Source: Pampus argenteus (Eukaryota; Chordata; Actinopteri; Scombriformes; Stromateidae). Taken from it: a stretch of DNA of 64,000 nt. Each line of letters opens with the position of its first letter. Positions within the stretch are counted from its first letter, which is position 1. The DNA lies in contig CM072874.1 in NCBI GenBank assembly GCA_036937835.1, forward strand, positions 17,249,001-17,313,000, given 5' to 3'. This document shows positions 34,077-45,759 of this stretch, one piece after another. The notes under the pieces were generated by a model. It was not told the origin of the DNA and ran no database searches. It was given only the letters and a program-made list of their open reading frames with translations. Made by a program: the position numbers and the translations under genes.

Positions 34077-34513
34077 CTGTGGAGAGGAAAGGAGTGGAGG
34101 GAAGTGACTGAGGTGAAAAATAGCAGACAGCCAAAACAGTCCACCTACTTACCACCCTGTTATTTGTCATACTCGCAAGTCATGTGCCTGTGTATTGTGC
34201 GCTCCCAGATTTGTCCTCCTTTTGTCAACGCAGCAGTCATCAGCGTAATGAGAGCAGTAATCAGGGTAATTGATACAGCTGCTGTCATTACACAAGCTGT
34301 CACTCAGGATAATAGTGACGAAGGAGGGAGTGTGTTTGTGTGCCAACGGACACACAAACACACGTGCATGGGGTATTTGGGGTTAAGAATGGAGGTAAAG
34401 GTCTCTATCTGAAAGTTGAGATAGGGATTGAAAAACAAACTGAGCTCCAAATTAAAAGCAGACCAACTCTAGTGAAACCCAGACACACGGTCAGCAGGGC
34501 GAGGAGGAAAAGC

Positions 34514-34542
34514 AGAGGGGAGGGGAGGGGAGGGGAGGGGAG
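34514..34542 (+). repeat. (GGGGA)n pentanucleotide repeat
   Basis: About five tandem gggga units in a cxadr intron. The run of G4 tracts separated by single A residues on the plus strand could form a G-quadruplex in DNA; in the cxadr transcript the complement (CCCCT) would be present. Confidence 0.95.
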
Positions 34543-36895
34543 ACAAAGAGAAAAGAGTATGAGGGATCATGTTTGGATAGAGAAAATCTGAGGCTACAAT
34601 CCAAATCCTGTCTGGGTACGTGGACAGAGAGCTGACGTCACGGTGTGGTAATGGGTTCTGTTACAACAAAACCCTGGAGTAGGGCTCTCCAGATCTGAAC
34701 CAGGTGTCAGGCGGGGGGTCGGGGGGCTTAGCAGGCAAAACTGTAAGGATTAACAGTAGACTGACAGTAATGAGCGCTCCTATCGAAACACACATGGAGC
34801 AAGAGGCGGGGTGAGGGTAACCAGAGAGCGAGAGAGCAAAAATTAAGCGAGTGCTGATGGACAGATGTTAGAGTGATGGAGGCCAAGGCTGCACAGCTCC
34901 TAACTCACACACACACACACGCACACACACACACTCAGCATGCAGTAAATGTCAGAGAGCTATGACATTTTGAACGAGTCTTCTAAAAAGGTGAAAGTCA
35001 ACTTGACACGTCCATGGCCATAACGCAGTTTCTCGTATTAGGACTGCCGTCCTACGAGCAGATTTATTTGTTTGGAAGATGAGGTCAAAGAAGAAGGTGA
35101 CAGAGGCTGAAGGAGCATGGAGAGATAAAGGGCAGAGCGATACAGCCAAACTGACTCTGTTAAACGAACAATGAACTGCGATTTATGAGTTGCACAAGGC
35201 TATCCTGTGGACAAGATAAGTAGAAAGGGATACTTCCGCTGTGGTATGCATTGCCGTCAGGAAGCGACAACCGATTGTTGAATTGTAAAGTGAAATATAA
35301 CCGACTAGTTGGAACTCGTAAGCGGACAGAATTAAAGAGATTGGCAGTCGAGCGTTGCGGTGAGATCCTGGGTGCGATGAGGATCATCAGGCAGGCAGAG
35401 CGAATGATTGGACGTTGAGCGTATAGGCGAGGCCTAGTCGGAAACAGTGAACAGTTGTGAGAGTTGCTGACACGCAGCGCTGTGCTGCAGGTGGGTACTC
35501 TCCTCCTGTTAACTTCAACGTCCAGCTGTGGACCAGAGGAGAATACACAACGAGGGATGCTGCTTCCTGTACAGCACCTGAACACAGATCACCGCGTGCA
35601 CTGTGGATGTCAGCATGTGTGTATATCTGCATGTGGCGGCGGCTGTGGCAGGAGACACCCGCTGTATATATTGAGGTGTGTTTATGTTTGTGTGTGCACT
35701 TCTCCACTGTTCCTAGGACCATCCACCTTGTGACAAGATCAACCTGAAGGTAAAATGCAGAGCAGGCAAAATGTCCTCGTCTCTCCTTGTCACTGTTTGT
35801 TCGCTAAGAACACCCCTGCCCCTGGGGTCAATAGCTAGCAGGCTGTCAGCTTCAGTAGCCTCCAGCTATCTCTCAGTCACACACACGCACGCACACACAC
35901 GCACGCGCAACAAATGTCTGCATTTTAGGATAGATAGATAGATATCTTAATGCCCTTATCTTACCTACAGCAGTTCACAAAATAAATGTAAAATTATATG
36001 ATCACAAGTGTTTTTTGTTACTTTAATACAGGCATATGGATGTAATATTAACAATAATGATTTTTACATTAAATATCTTGTACTGTTTCTATACTATACA
36101 TGATTGGTTTATGTCAACATTCCACATCAAACTAGGACGTTTTGAAAACATGATGAGTCGCAACAATGACACTGAAATAAAATTTAAAATAGTTACGCAA
36201 ACTGGAAAATCACTTTTGCCAACCTGTCTTACTGGTGAGGAATGTGGAACTGCTGCAGGGAGGAGAACCTGTCACAGTGAATACACACACATCCCGTATG
36301 TATCATGACGTATGGGGTGATTAATTTTTAGAGAGATCAGTTTTTGTGTTAAATAACTTCCCATTGTCAATGGTTCTTAAATCAACTGTAGAAACCTGTT
36401 TTGCAGCAGCTCATGTCTTTCTGGTTGAGCTAGTTTTTGTACATATGATATCATGTCAACAAGAACGGCTGCCATTTTCTCAAGCTTGATCTATCTATAG
36501 AAAGGAGTGAAACTATTCTGATAACAGTGCTGCGATAACAGCACAATACACAGCTTATCCCACAACACAAGCTAGCGCAGAACATGTGACTTGTTTTTCC
36601 CATATGCAAATACCACGCAGGTTTCGAGAAGCAATTCACCTTTGACATCATTTAGACAGCTGACCGACCAGCAAGGCTACTGTGTGTGAGTGTGTGTTTG
36701 CCTAGGGAGGGAATGATCTGACTTATACAACTCTGATGCGTCACCCATTGCACCCTGTGCAATAAAAAGCTAGCCGAGTGCAGACACTGCATCTCTATGG
36801 TGCACTTTGCATTATTCCAGATTATTAGTTTGATTACCTTTGCCTGCACTATCTATGGTGTTGATTAATGTTTCAAAGTCAATAAGTGTAATCAT

Positions 36896-37129
36896 TAGTC
36901 CTGCAACAACTAGTTAATGATCAATTTGTTGATCAACATAATCAATTTCAAACTATTATGAATATTTGATGTTTTCTTTAGTCCACTATGAGTAAACTAC
37001 ATATCTTTTGATTGCGGGCTGTTAGTTGAGACGACAAACATTTAAGCACATCATTTCGGGATTTGAGAAACAGTGACTGACATAAATAATTGACAGATTA
37101 ATGCCAATAATCATTGATGGCAGCCCTAG
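36896..37129. mobile_element. hAT-like MITE with target-site duplication, in cxadr intron
   Basis: The left end reads TAGTCCTGCAACAACTAG and the reverse complement of the right end reads CTAGGGCTGCCATCAATG, imperfect inverted repeats. The element is flanked by a direct repeat TAATCAT at 36889-36895 and 37130-37136. The interior (ttgatgttttctttagtcc, cagtgactgacataaat, aattgacagattaatgcc) belongs to the percomorph family whose ends read agggctgcaactaacga. A reverse-oriented, more degraded relative lies at 20157-20425. Confidence 0.75.
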
Positions 37130-37472
37130 TAATCATATATCATTATAGATTCATCAAAACTAATACTTGTGATAAAAATAAATCCTGGCTGCAATATTTA
37201 GGGTTAAAAAAACAAAAAAAAAACAAATCAGGATTATCATTTTAGACAACCGCAGAGCATCTCGGGTGAATACAGCATTGTATCACTAAGGGGGCAATGC
37301 TCCACAGCCTCTGGGAAGGTTATGCACTCGATTTTAGAAGGGATTACATCAAAACAGCCAAGGAGGGCAAAGGGCGTGTGGTTTGGTGCATTTTCACTGT
37401 GTAGTGAGAGTGAATTTACCCTGTGAAATAAGGAAAAAAAAAAAGATAGCTAGCCTAACATGCCTAACTTAC

Positions 37473-37677
37473 CCATGACGATCAGCAGCATCTTCCTGCT
37501 GCGAATACCAGGAGCCTTCTTCACCTTACACTGGTAGGTGCCCGAGTCTGATGATTTCAGCCCCGTCAGGTTGATGGAGCCATCACCGTTCTTGGGGTCA
37601 GCTGAGTTGAAATGGACGCGTCCCTTCATGGGGGCGTAGTAGTCTTCATAGGCTCTGTCACCTGAGTACAGGATCAC
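37473..37677 (-). CDS. cxadr: cxadr exon: second half of Ig domain 1
   Basis: The acceptor gaccag and donor gtaagt flank 205 nt. It encodes VILYSGDRAYEDYYAPMKGR, then VHFNSADPKNGDGSINLTGL and SSDSGTYQCKVKKAPGIRSR with KMLLIVM. The DSGTYQC motif gives the second Ig cysteine. The VILYSGD, YYAPMKGRVHF and CKVKKAPG segments align to the V-type D1 domain of CXADR, the homophilic adhesion interface. NLT is an N-glycosylation sequon. It enters in phase 0 and leaves in phase 1. Confidence 0.97.
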
Positions 37678-40600
37678 CTGGTCAAGGAAAGGAGAGTTTG
37701 AGTTAGAATGATGTGCTGTATCTGAATTATCTGTTTATAAAAATAAAAGCAGTTTGAGAAGACAAATAAAACCTTGAAATGTCACTTGATGGCCTTGCTC
37801 ACTGAACCAACCAAAATATGTGAAAGAGAGAAAGTACTCGCTCTTTTATCTCTGGCAGCTTGTGCTGCTTTGCCCTTTCTGTGGTTAAGAAGAATGAAGG
37901 AACAAACAAAGCAACCGCTGTGGAGCCAAATCAACACCTGCTGTGTCAACAAAGCCCAGGAGCCCCCAATTCTGTCCAAACCACCTCCTGACCCCACACA
38001 CACACACACACCCTCTAGGTCCAGAACGCAGCAAAGGAAATGCCTAGAAATAAGGGCCAGGTGGAGCCAACAAGAAGCTTTGTATCTTGTAGCGGGGTAA
38101 TGGAGGAGGGGAAAAATAAAAACATGAGAAAGAGGAGAGTGAGGGGGTGGTAAAAGAAAAGCAAACAACAATGAAAAGAGTCCTCATTCTCTTTCACAGA
38201 TACTGCTATATTCTTCCACATTTCCTTGGAGACACTCATCAACAGGCTTTTCTGTGCTATGATCAACACCAGGCATATATACAGCAATACCCCTGAGTGG
38301 AGACAAGGAAAAACTAAACATGGCAGAAGGAGAGAAAGAATAATGAAATCATCAGAGGAGGCAGAGCATTCAACGGAAGCACGAGAGGTGCAAAACAAAA
38401 GGGAGAGGGAGTGAGTGAGGTTTTAGTGTGCCGACAGCAAGCGTGCCTCACTACTGTGTTTCTCATTGGAAGACTAGTTTCTAGAGCAGCAAGGCAAGAA
38501 TGCTCACATTGACGCCGTGTTCATCTTGTACATATTAACCATATAAACAGGTCATTCTGTTAAAATTCCACCTGGTTCTCAGGGGAGGGAAAAACCTATC
38601 CTTCCAACTTCACTGGGGATCAGAACATCAGCAGTAATAACAGCGATATGCGAGATGAGACCACAGAGGAGAGGAAATTAAATTGCCCCGAGCTCAGCCA
38701 GACAAGAATGCTCACTTGGGCTCAAACACTTCACTGGCGCACAGATGGGAGTGCTTACACACAAACACACCTCTAGCAAAAAATAAATAAATAGATAAAT
38801 AGAAAAACTGTACTGCATAATAACAACCTTGAGAATCATGATCCAGTGAAAAAATCCTATAAAGAGTCTGGGGAATGAAAATGAAAAGGGCAAATGACTA
38901 GACAAGCTGGGGGGGCTGGAAAGGACAGGAGAGCACCACTGTGTGTGCTGCGTTTCATAACAGGTAGGACACTCGATGATACTATCGCCACCTGGCCTGG
39001 CCATTCTCAGTGGGCAGATCATGCTGCAGAGGTAAAGACCTCTACTGGCCAAGCTTAGTTTCAACAGACACATGCAGATGAGGTCATTGCCATGTGATGC
39101 TGTTGCTCAGGGAGGGAAGAGGAAGAGCCGCAGATCATTTGAGAGGCAAAGCAGCGAGCCACGGTACCTGTATACGCTAAACAACCTGCCGATCACAGAG
39201 AAGCTTTTAGCTCTGCTTTTAGAGCAGAATCACTACCTGAAAATGGAAGAAGTGTCCTTCAACACCAAGGACAGAAAGAATGAAAGACGAAAACATGGCA
39301 GTGAGTGAGAGCATCACAGACATACAAACAACAGCGTCATGGCTTTACATCCAAATCCTTTTTGTCAACACACACAAACTCCTGTCGTAATATCTTGACT
39401 AAACAAAAGGCTCAAGAACAAAACATACACTTTGTATGACACGAGATGAAGCGTGTATTCATGCCAGTCACATTTGGTTTCATAATTGTTTTCCTGGTCT
39501 CAGTGGTGGTAAATACTCGGGGCACACCCTCATTTCAGCTAATCTGTAGGCCAGCAATGAGAGCCAAAATGCAAATGACTCTTACTGTAGGCACGCCTGG
39601 CATCCCTCATTCATGCCCAACAAAGCAACATGCATTAGCTATGCTTCGCCACCCTCAAAAAGACCCCAGTGATATGTGGGATATGTCAGATGAATGGGGC
39701 CATCATTCCCCACTCGATACTGGACTGAATAGATAATGCTGTACATTACCTTTGATTACATCAATGTAAAGATGATGAAGCTGGAGTATATGGTTCATTA
39801 ATATGAACACAATTCTTAAAGTAAGGGCTTGCCTGGCACTGCCAGGACCCTCTGGCTATAAAGTTTAGCCTTCATTCTCATTTCCCTGCCTGACCTGGTA
39901 GCCTTGGCCCGAGCAGATCGGCTTAATCCTATCGAACACTGTCACATATATTAAGCGGGCCTTCGGAATTAAAATGCTGCTAATTACAAAGAATTGAGTC
40001 TGTGCATGACTTCATATTGGTTAAAGGCTATATCAGTGTGAGCGTGTGTATATAGCGAGCAAAATCTGATAGGTCAAGGAGAACAAATGAATTTAGAGAG
40101 AGATGTCTGGCCAGTTTAAATTCCAGCAGAGGCTTGTCAACATTAAAGGGTGTGACAGACTTTATTTTATAATGAAAATAACCTGAGGAAAAAGATGCAA
40201 TTTGGATACATTTTATACATTTCAACAGATGCACTCAGAAAAGAAGAGGAAAAGGCCCTACTAGGAAACCATCATATTATGATTTCGCTTCAGGGACCAC
40301 CGTCTGAAAAGATTTTGGTTATTAGATGATTATAGACCAGAATAGTTGAGGAGATAACCACAGAGAATAAAACAGCTAAAAACTCTCCCTTTAAGAACGA
40401 ACAACAATGATACTAAACAATAAGCCTTTTTAACTCCACCTCCTTTTTCCCCATGAGTCCACTTAACAATTCAGTGTAAAACAAAGTAGGTCAAAAACAA
40501 ATAGATGGGGGCAACTGGTGCTTTCACAATGACACAGTCCATACTGAAGAGAGAAAGCATTGGGTGGAGGACAGAGCCTTACGATGGAGGAAAAGAAATG

Positions 40601-41247
40601 TAGGATGAGAAAACTCTGTGACAGGCGTGAGGTGGGGGAGTAGTGAGCTACAGGAGAGGATCACACTGCAGGAAGGATCTGTGAAAGCCCGAGGGCATGT
40701 GGGGTTCCTGTAGAGTCGTCTAGTCTTCCTTTTCCATGGCTGAGGGCCATGCTGGAGAGTAAAGACACTGCCTGGAATAAAGAGAGATCCCATCGTCCCC
40801 GCTGCTCGTCTGACAGAGTGCGAGTGTGTGTGTGTGTGGGTGTGAACTGCAGAGAACTAGTGCTCAACAAAAGCAGATGTAGCTCAAATTACAAATGCCT
40901 TACATACTGAATGCTTACACTATAACACAATGGGAAAATACACACCTTACCATACAACCTGTTTTACATTTCACCTCTTGCATAACATACTTCATAGTCA
41001 CCACCACCACCACCACAACATAACAGCTTTGTGCTGAACCACACACACTGTGGCCAAATGAGGGACTTTTATGGTCTTAAACCTATAAAACCTGTTTTTT
41101 GATATATAATTAATTTGTGTCATATACAGAAGCTTTTAACAGATTGAATGACTGTGCCAAACAAAACTTCCTAAAGCACTTTTATATGCCATCTATGAAA
41201 AAAAATAAAAATAATGTACGAGGTTTGTGGAGCACATCTACACATAC

Positions 41248-41417
41248 CACTTTGTCCTCTTTCTGGTTGTCAGAGGACAGCAGGCTCCATTCAATATCCA
41301 GTGGCCCAGAGTCTTCAGGGCCCAGAGTGAACTGGCAATCCAGCTTCACACTCTGACCGCTGGCCTTCTCTATGGATGTCGGCCCTGAGGATGTAATCTC
41401 CAGACCAGAGGCCAAAC
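41248..41417 (-). CDS. cxadr: cxadr exon: first half of Ig domain 1
   Basis: The acceptor gttcag and donor gtatgt flank 170 nt. It encodes LASGLEITSSGPTSIEKASG, then QSVKLDCQFTLGPEDSGPLD and IEWSLLSSDNQKEDKV. The first Ig cysteine is in KLDCQF, and GPLDIEW carries the conserved core tryptophan. It enters in phase 1, completing a glycine codon of the signal-peptide exon, and leaves in phase 0. The mature protein probably starts around GLEIT. Confidence 0.96.
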
Positions 41418-44400
41418 CTGAACAGGAAGACACGAAGAGGACAGGAAATTAATGTCAGCATTGCAACATCCATCATATGAAAAACAATAAAAGTTTCACC
41501 TAAAAAACCTTTAGGTGAATCATGAAGATGATTTTGAACACTCTGTAAAATGACCACACATTCATTAAGGTTTTGGTAATTGAAATGTTTTGTTGCTTTT
41601 ATGTAATTGTATCATTGGATGCATTATTTTTTAATGCAATAGAGCTGATGAAAAGATTTTGTTGTGCCTTAATTTACACAGAAAAATTCAGTCGGCTGTC
41701 AAATGTTTTTTGTTCAGGGCATGTTTCACTCATGAAATAAATATGGCTACATCTTGTCTGAGAGGCAAAGTACCCTTAAATATGCATAATGTAAATCACA
41801 CAGTGGAAAAAAAGCGGACTAATGGAGTGGAACATAGCTTAGCTTAAGGAATAGCAAAAATGATAAATGGAAACTGTAGCCCATCACCAAACTGGAACGG
41901 CATTTATTCTTAGAACGAATAAACATAATTTCCTGGTGACATCAAGTGGGTTAAGATTCTCCATTCAATAAGAGATTTAAATCCCGGCAAGGAACGCAGC
42001 CCATAGAGAATGGCGTTGTCACATGCTGCCTCGACACATTAAAATCCTTCTGACAGCCTGCCACCTTCCAGTCAGCTTTAAAATAAATAAATAAACAAAC
42101 AAACATGAAATCACCACAATATGTCCCTGCTAAAGAGCGCTGGAAATGTGTAACAAACACTTATCAAGTCAAACAAACGTACAACAACAACACAAATAAA
42201 ACTAAATGATCATATACTATATACACTTCCACCATACCATATACTTCTGCAAATTGGTAAAAATAAACCAACAACCTTTTCTCACTTCATCAAAGCATCT
42301 TTACTGAGCGACATCTGCATCTTATTTATCTGCTTTTACACAACGGGGCTGACTTTAATGTGCAAAGATACGTTGCAACTGTAAACATTTTGTTAACAGG
42401 TAAATTAACGACTTTTAGTTTTTCCTGGAAAGGTTGGTTTTTATTACAAGGTTGCTATAAAACGCAAACAAATGAGCGCACATGCCTCCACACAAACACA
42501 AAAAGGGATCTAAACCAGTGTTCAAACTGCATTATGTATAAGATAATGTAGCACAGAGGGTTTATACTGTGGCTATGCCCTTTAAACACTGCATGAGCCA
42601 CACAAACCAGCACCCCCTTCTGTTTGCCAACCCACCAGACCACTACCTCTGTTTTATTAATTTGACAGCATGGCAGGGGGCAGACATGAAGGGGGCGCTC
42701 AGCAGAGCAGCACTCAACGCCATGTCGCTTGTAACGCTTCCCATTCAAAATCTATGCAGAGTTATGAGCGAGGTTAAGGTGACAGCCAAGATATCAAGTA
42801 TGCAAATTAAATGGTGAAAATGAAAATACTCCTCTGAGAAGATTTTTTCGTAGTGATTTTTATTGATGAATATTGAGACAGGAAATTTCTAGACCCGGGC
42901 CCTCAGTGTGTAGAGGGTGTGAGCTACAGGTTGAGGTCTCTGCCTCATCTCATGTCTGTCAGAACATCACTTCCCTTCTGGGCCATAGTAGACAACTGAA
43001 TGAAAGTCCGCCATGCAGGCTTTATACACGTATAGACAGTGACAGTCTCAGTCACACCCTCTATTGTTGAAGCACAGAGCCTGGGAGCATTTGATATGGT
43101 TGCAAAGCACTAGCACAGTTTTATTCCCTCTGCCGCTGGTGCTCCAGCTGGTCGTTGCAGTCCACAGATTTTGACAGACGCCCTTGATGGAACGATCCAT
43201 CGCCTTCAGCTGAAGCAAGAGAAATGGGGGGCAATATAGAGAAAACTGTGATACGTGTCTATCACTGTCAAAACGGATACACAGCTTGGCATCTGCATGA
43301 CGGAAAGCTGTGTCAATTCATCAAGCACTTAAAGAGGCCGGGGCATTTTTTTTTCTCAAAGTTGCTTGGAAAGGGGAGAAAATTGCACTGTGTGAGAAAA
43401 AAAAGAAGGTATTCAGCTGGAGCAGTTTATCAGAGTGACTGGTTTCTCTGATGGGTTATAGAGGACACTGTACCTGTTAAATCAATGACAGACCGCTGAG
43501 GCCCTGGACAGCATTTCTTTAAATTACAGTTCAGCCAGAGGCCTCTTCCATTCAAACGCATACAAAATAGAAGAAGTGGCATTTCAGCTAAAAACCTGCT
43601 TGGCTGGTGACTACGATGACAGAGGTGCCAGGGAAGAGTGACCATAGACACACTGATGTAATGTAAGCTTAACTCCACATTCAATCAACACACAGGTATG
43701 TATAGGTGGCAATCTGAGCAACAATGCAACACCCTGAACCAACAGCAAAGAAATAATGAAGAGCTGCAAGTGAAAACTGAACCACATGGAACCATTAATC
43801 AATTTAAATGTAACAGACCCTGACAAGACTAACCAGTAAATGGTAAGAAGACTATGATTAATGGAGGATTTCAACATAACTTAGCTGGGGGGAAAAAATC
43901 ATCCTCCTCCAACACAAGCGTAACACAAACAATCCTGTTGGAGTGCTGTGAGAAGGCAGCTTGTGGTGTTAATCAGTAACTAGCAGCTATCAACATGCAT
44001 ACAGCGGCTGAACCCTGGAGCGTGTGACGCGGAAAAGGAATGATCTTACAGAGTTTAAAGTCTGCCACAGTGAGAGAGCACTCCATACAATCAATGGCTT
44101 ATTTAGAGTGACCGTCAGTCTTTATTCGGAGTAATGGCACCGGAACAAAAAGTAAACTGGCCTTCTTCCTTGAAGGTAATATAATCGGCCGATGAGAGAA
44201 GCCATTATTACAGTCCAAGAAAACTAAACAACTATGATAAATAGGCTGCTGGTAAATTCAGTGATGCATATAAACCACACACAACTATTTCCTTGAGCTC
44301 GGTAGCTGTTGTATTAATAATCAGTTTCCTGCTGTGTGTGTGTGTTTGCGTAATAGTGGAGCCGAGCAGTTGGGGAGGGCCTGCCGGCTAATTAAAAACT

Positions 44401-45717
44401 CTGTCTTAATAACTATTCATGGCTGCCTGTGTCTCTATGAGCGTCTCAGTCCCTCCAATCTTCACCACACTGACACAGCACATCCCAGCATGGTTACTGG
44501 GAGACCGGGAATGAGCAGGAGGAATTTAGGGTGTCAGCTCGCTGCCATTTGCTCAACCCCCCCACCCAAACCTCTCAGTCCCTCCCTGCCTGTCCTCCTC
44601 TCTAACACACCCATGATTGTGAAGTGCCGGTCCCCTAGGCCTCCAATTCTCTCCGGTTGTGCTGATTGTAACCCCACCACCCACCCCTCCACCTTTGTCG
44701 GCATACAATGGGGAGCGAATCCTGTCTCCTGGCAACCAATCCCTCGGAGAAGGTTGCCGTGGTGCTTAAGAAACGGAGTGAGAGGGAGAGAAAGAAAGAG
44801 GCAGAGGTTTAGTGGGTGGAGACAGAAGTGAGATTTATGGGAAGTTAGTGTTTCTTCACCATTTAAAAAAGCATTTGTGGAAGTCATCAATCTCTAGCTT
44901 AAACTCGTCATGGCGAGGCATCTTTAGAAACAACCACATGGTTTCATTTTAAAAAAAGGAACATCATAGTTTGGCTCCAATTATTTTGCTGATTGGAATG
45001 ATTAATCCATTCATCATATAGGAACTGAAAGATTAATCACTTGTTTAATCACTCGTTTTTATGTCATTATAGACTGAATAATGCTTTTTTGATGGCACCT
45101 CATGTCAAGCACTGAAACTTGGCATTTCTCATAATCTACAGTTTAAGGGCGACTAATAAAACTAGACAAACTGAAAAATTCTGCCTGCAGCCAAGGAAGA
45201 TTAGTTTCTTAGTGACATGTACACAGTGGATTTCTGAGAATGGACACCGTGTACGCAGAAGTGATTGGTCAGAGGTCTTCTAGACAGACATGAGGATAAG
45301 CTGTGTGGTGTAAGGAGTAGCTTCAAGCAGACAGCAATAAACCCTGAAAGCAGGAGACAGTTTGACAAGCTGACCTCTCCTGACCCTGGTGCTAGCCAAG
45401 CTAATGACCCGCAGAGCCTTGGAGGCCACTGAGGATCATAAGCTTCTTTCTCCCGCCTTTAACCGCAAAGAGCATCATTGGGAGTAAAGTCTGAAAAGTC
45501 TTACCATGGGGAGATAAAGGCGGCAGCTATTTCAGGCTCACAAGGCAACAGCAGCAACAAGAAAAAGCTCAGCTAGGTGAAAAACATGAATGATGAGCGG
45601 GGATTTGTTTCCGTTTACCTTCTTTAAGGTTTTTACATGTTACACTTTTGGTCTCAGTGGTGGAGGTAGTTGTTGGTATTTCTGTCTAATGTTAACCATT
45701 TCAAATAGCTACAAACT

Positions 45718-45719
<2 letters not shown>

Positions 45720-45758
<39 letters not shown>
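45720..45758 (+). repeat. (GT)n microsatellite
   Basis: About 39 bp of pure GT dinucleotides in cxadr intron 1. Confidence 0.97.

Positions 45759-45759
<1 letters not shown>

Noticed and set aside
33870..34412. 180-codon plus-strand open frame
   Set aside because: It is antisense to the Ig-domain-2 exon of cxadr; no motif on that strand.
44334..44831. 165-codon plus-strand open frame in cxadr intron 1
   Set aside because: Low-complexity Pro/Ser translation of a C-rich stretch, with no splice sites or recognised family.
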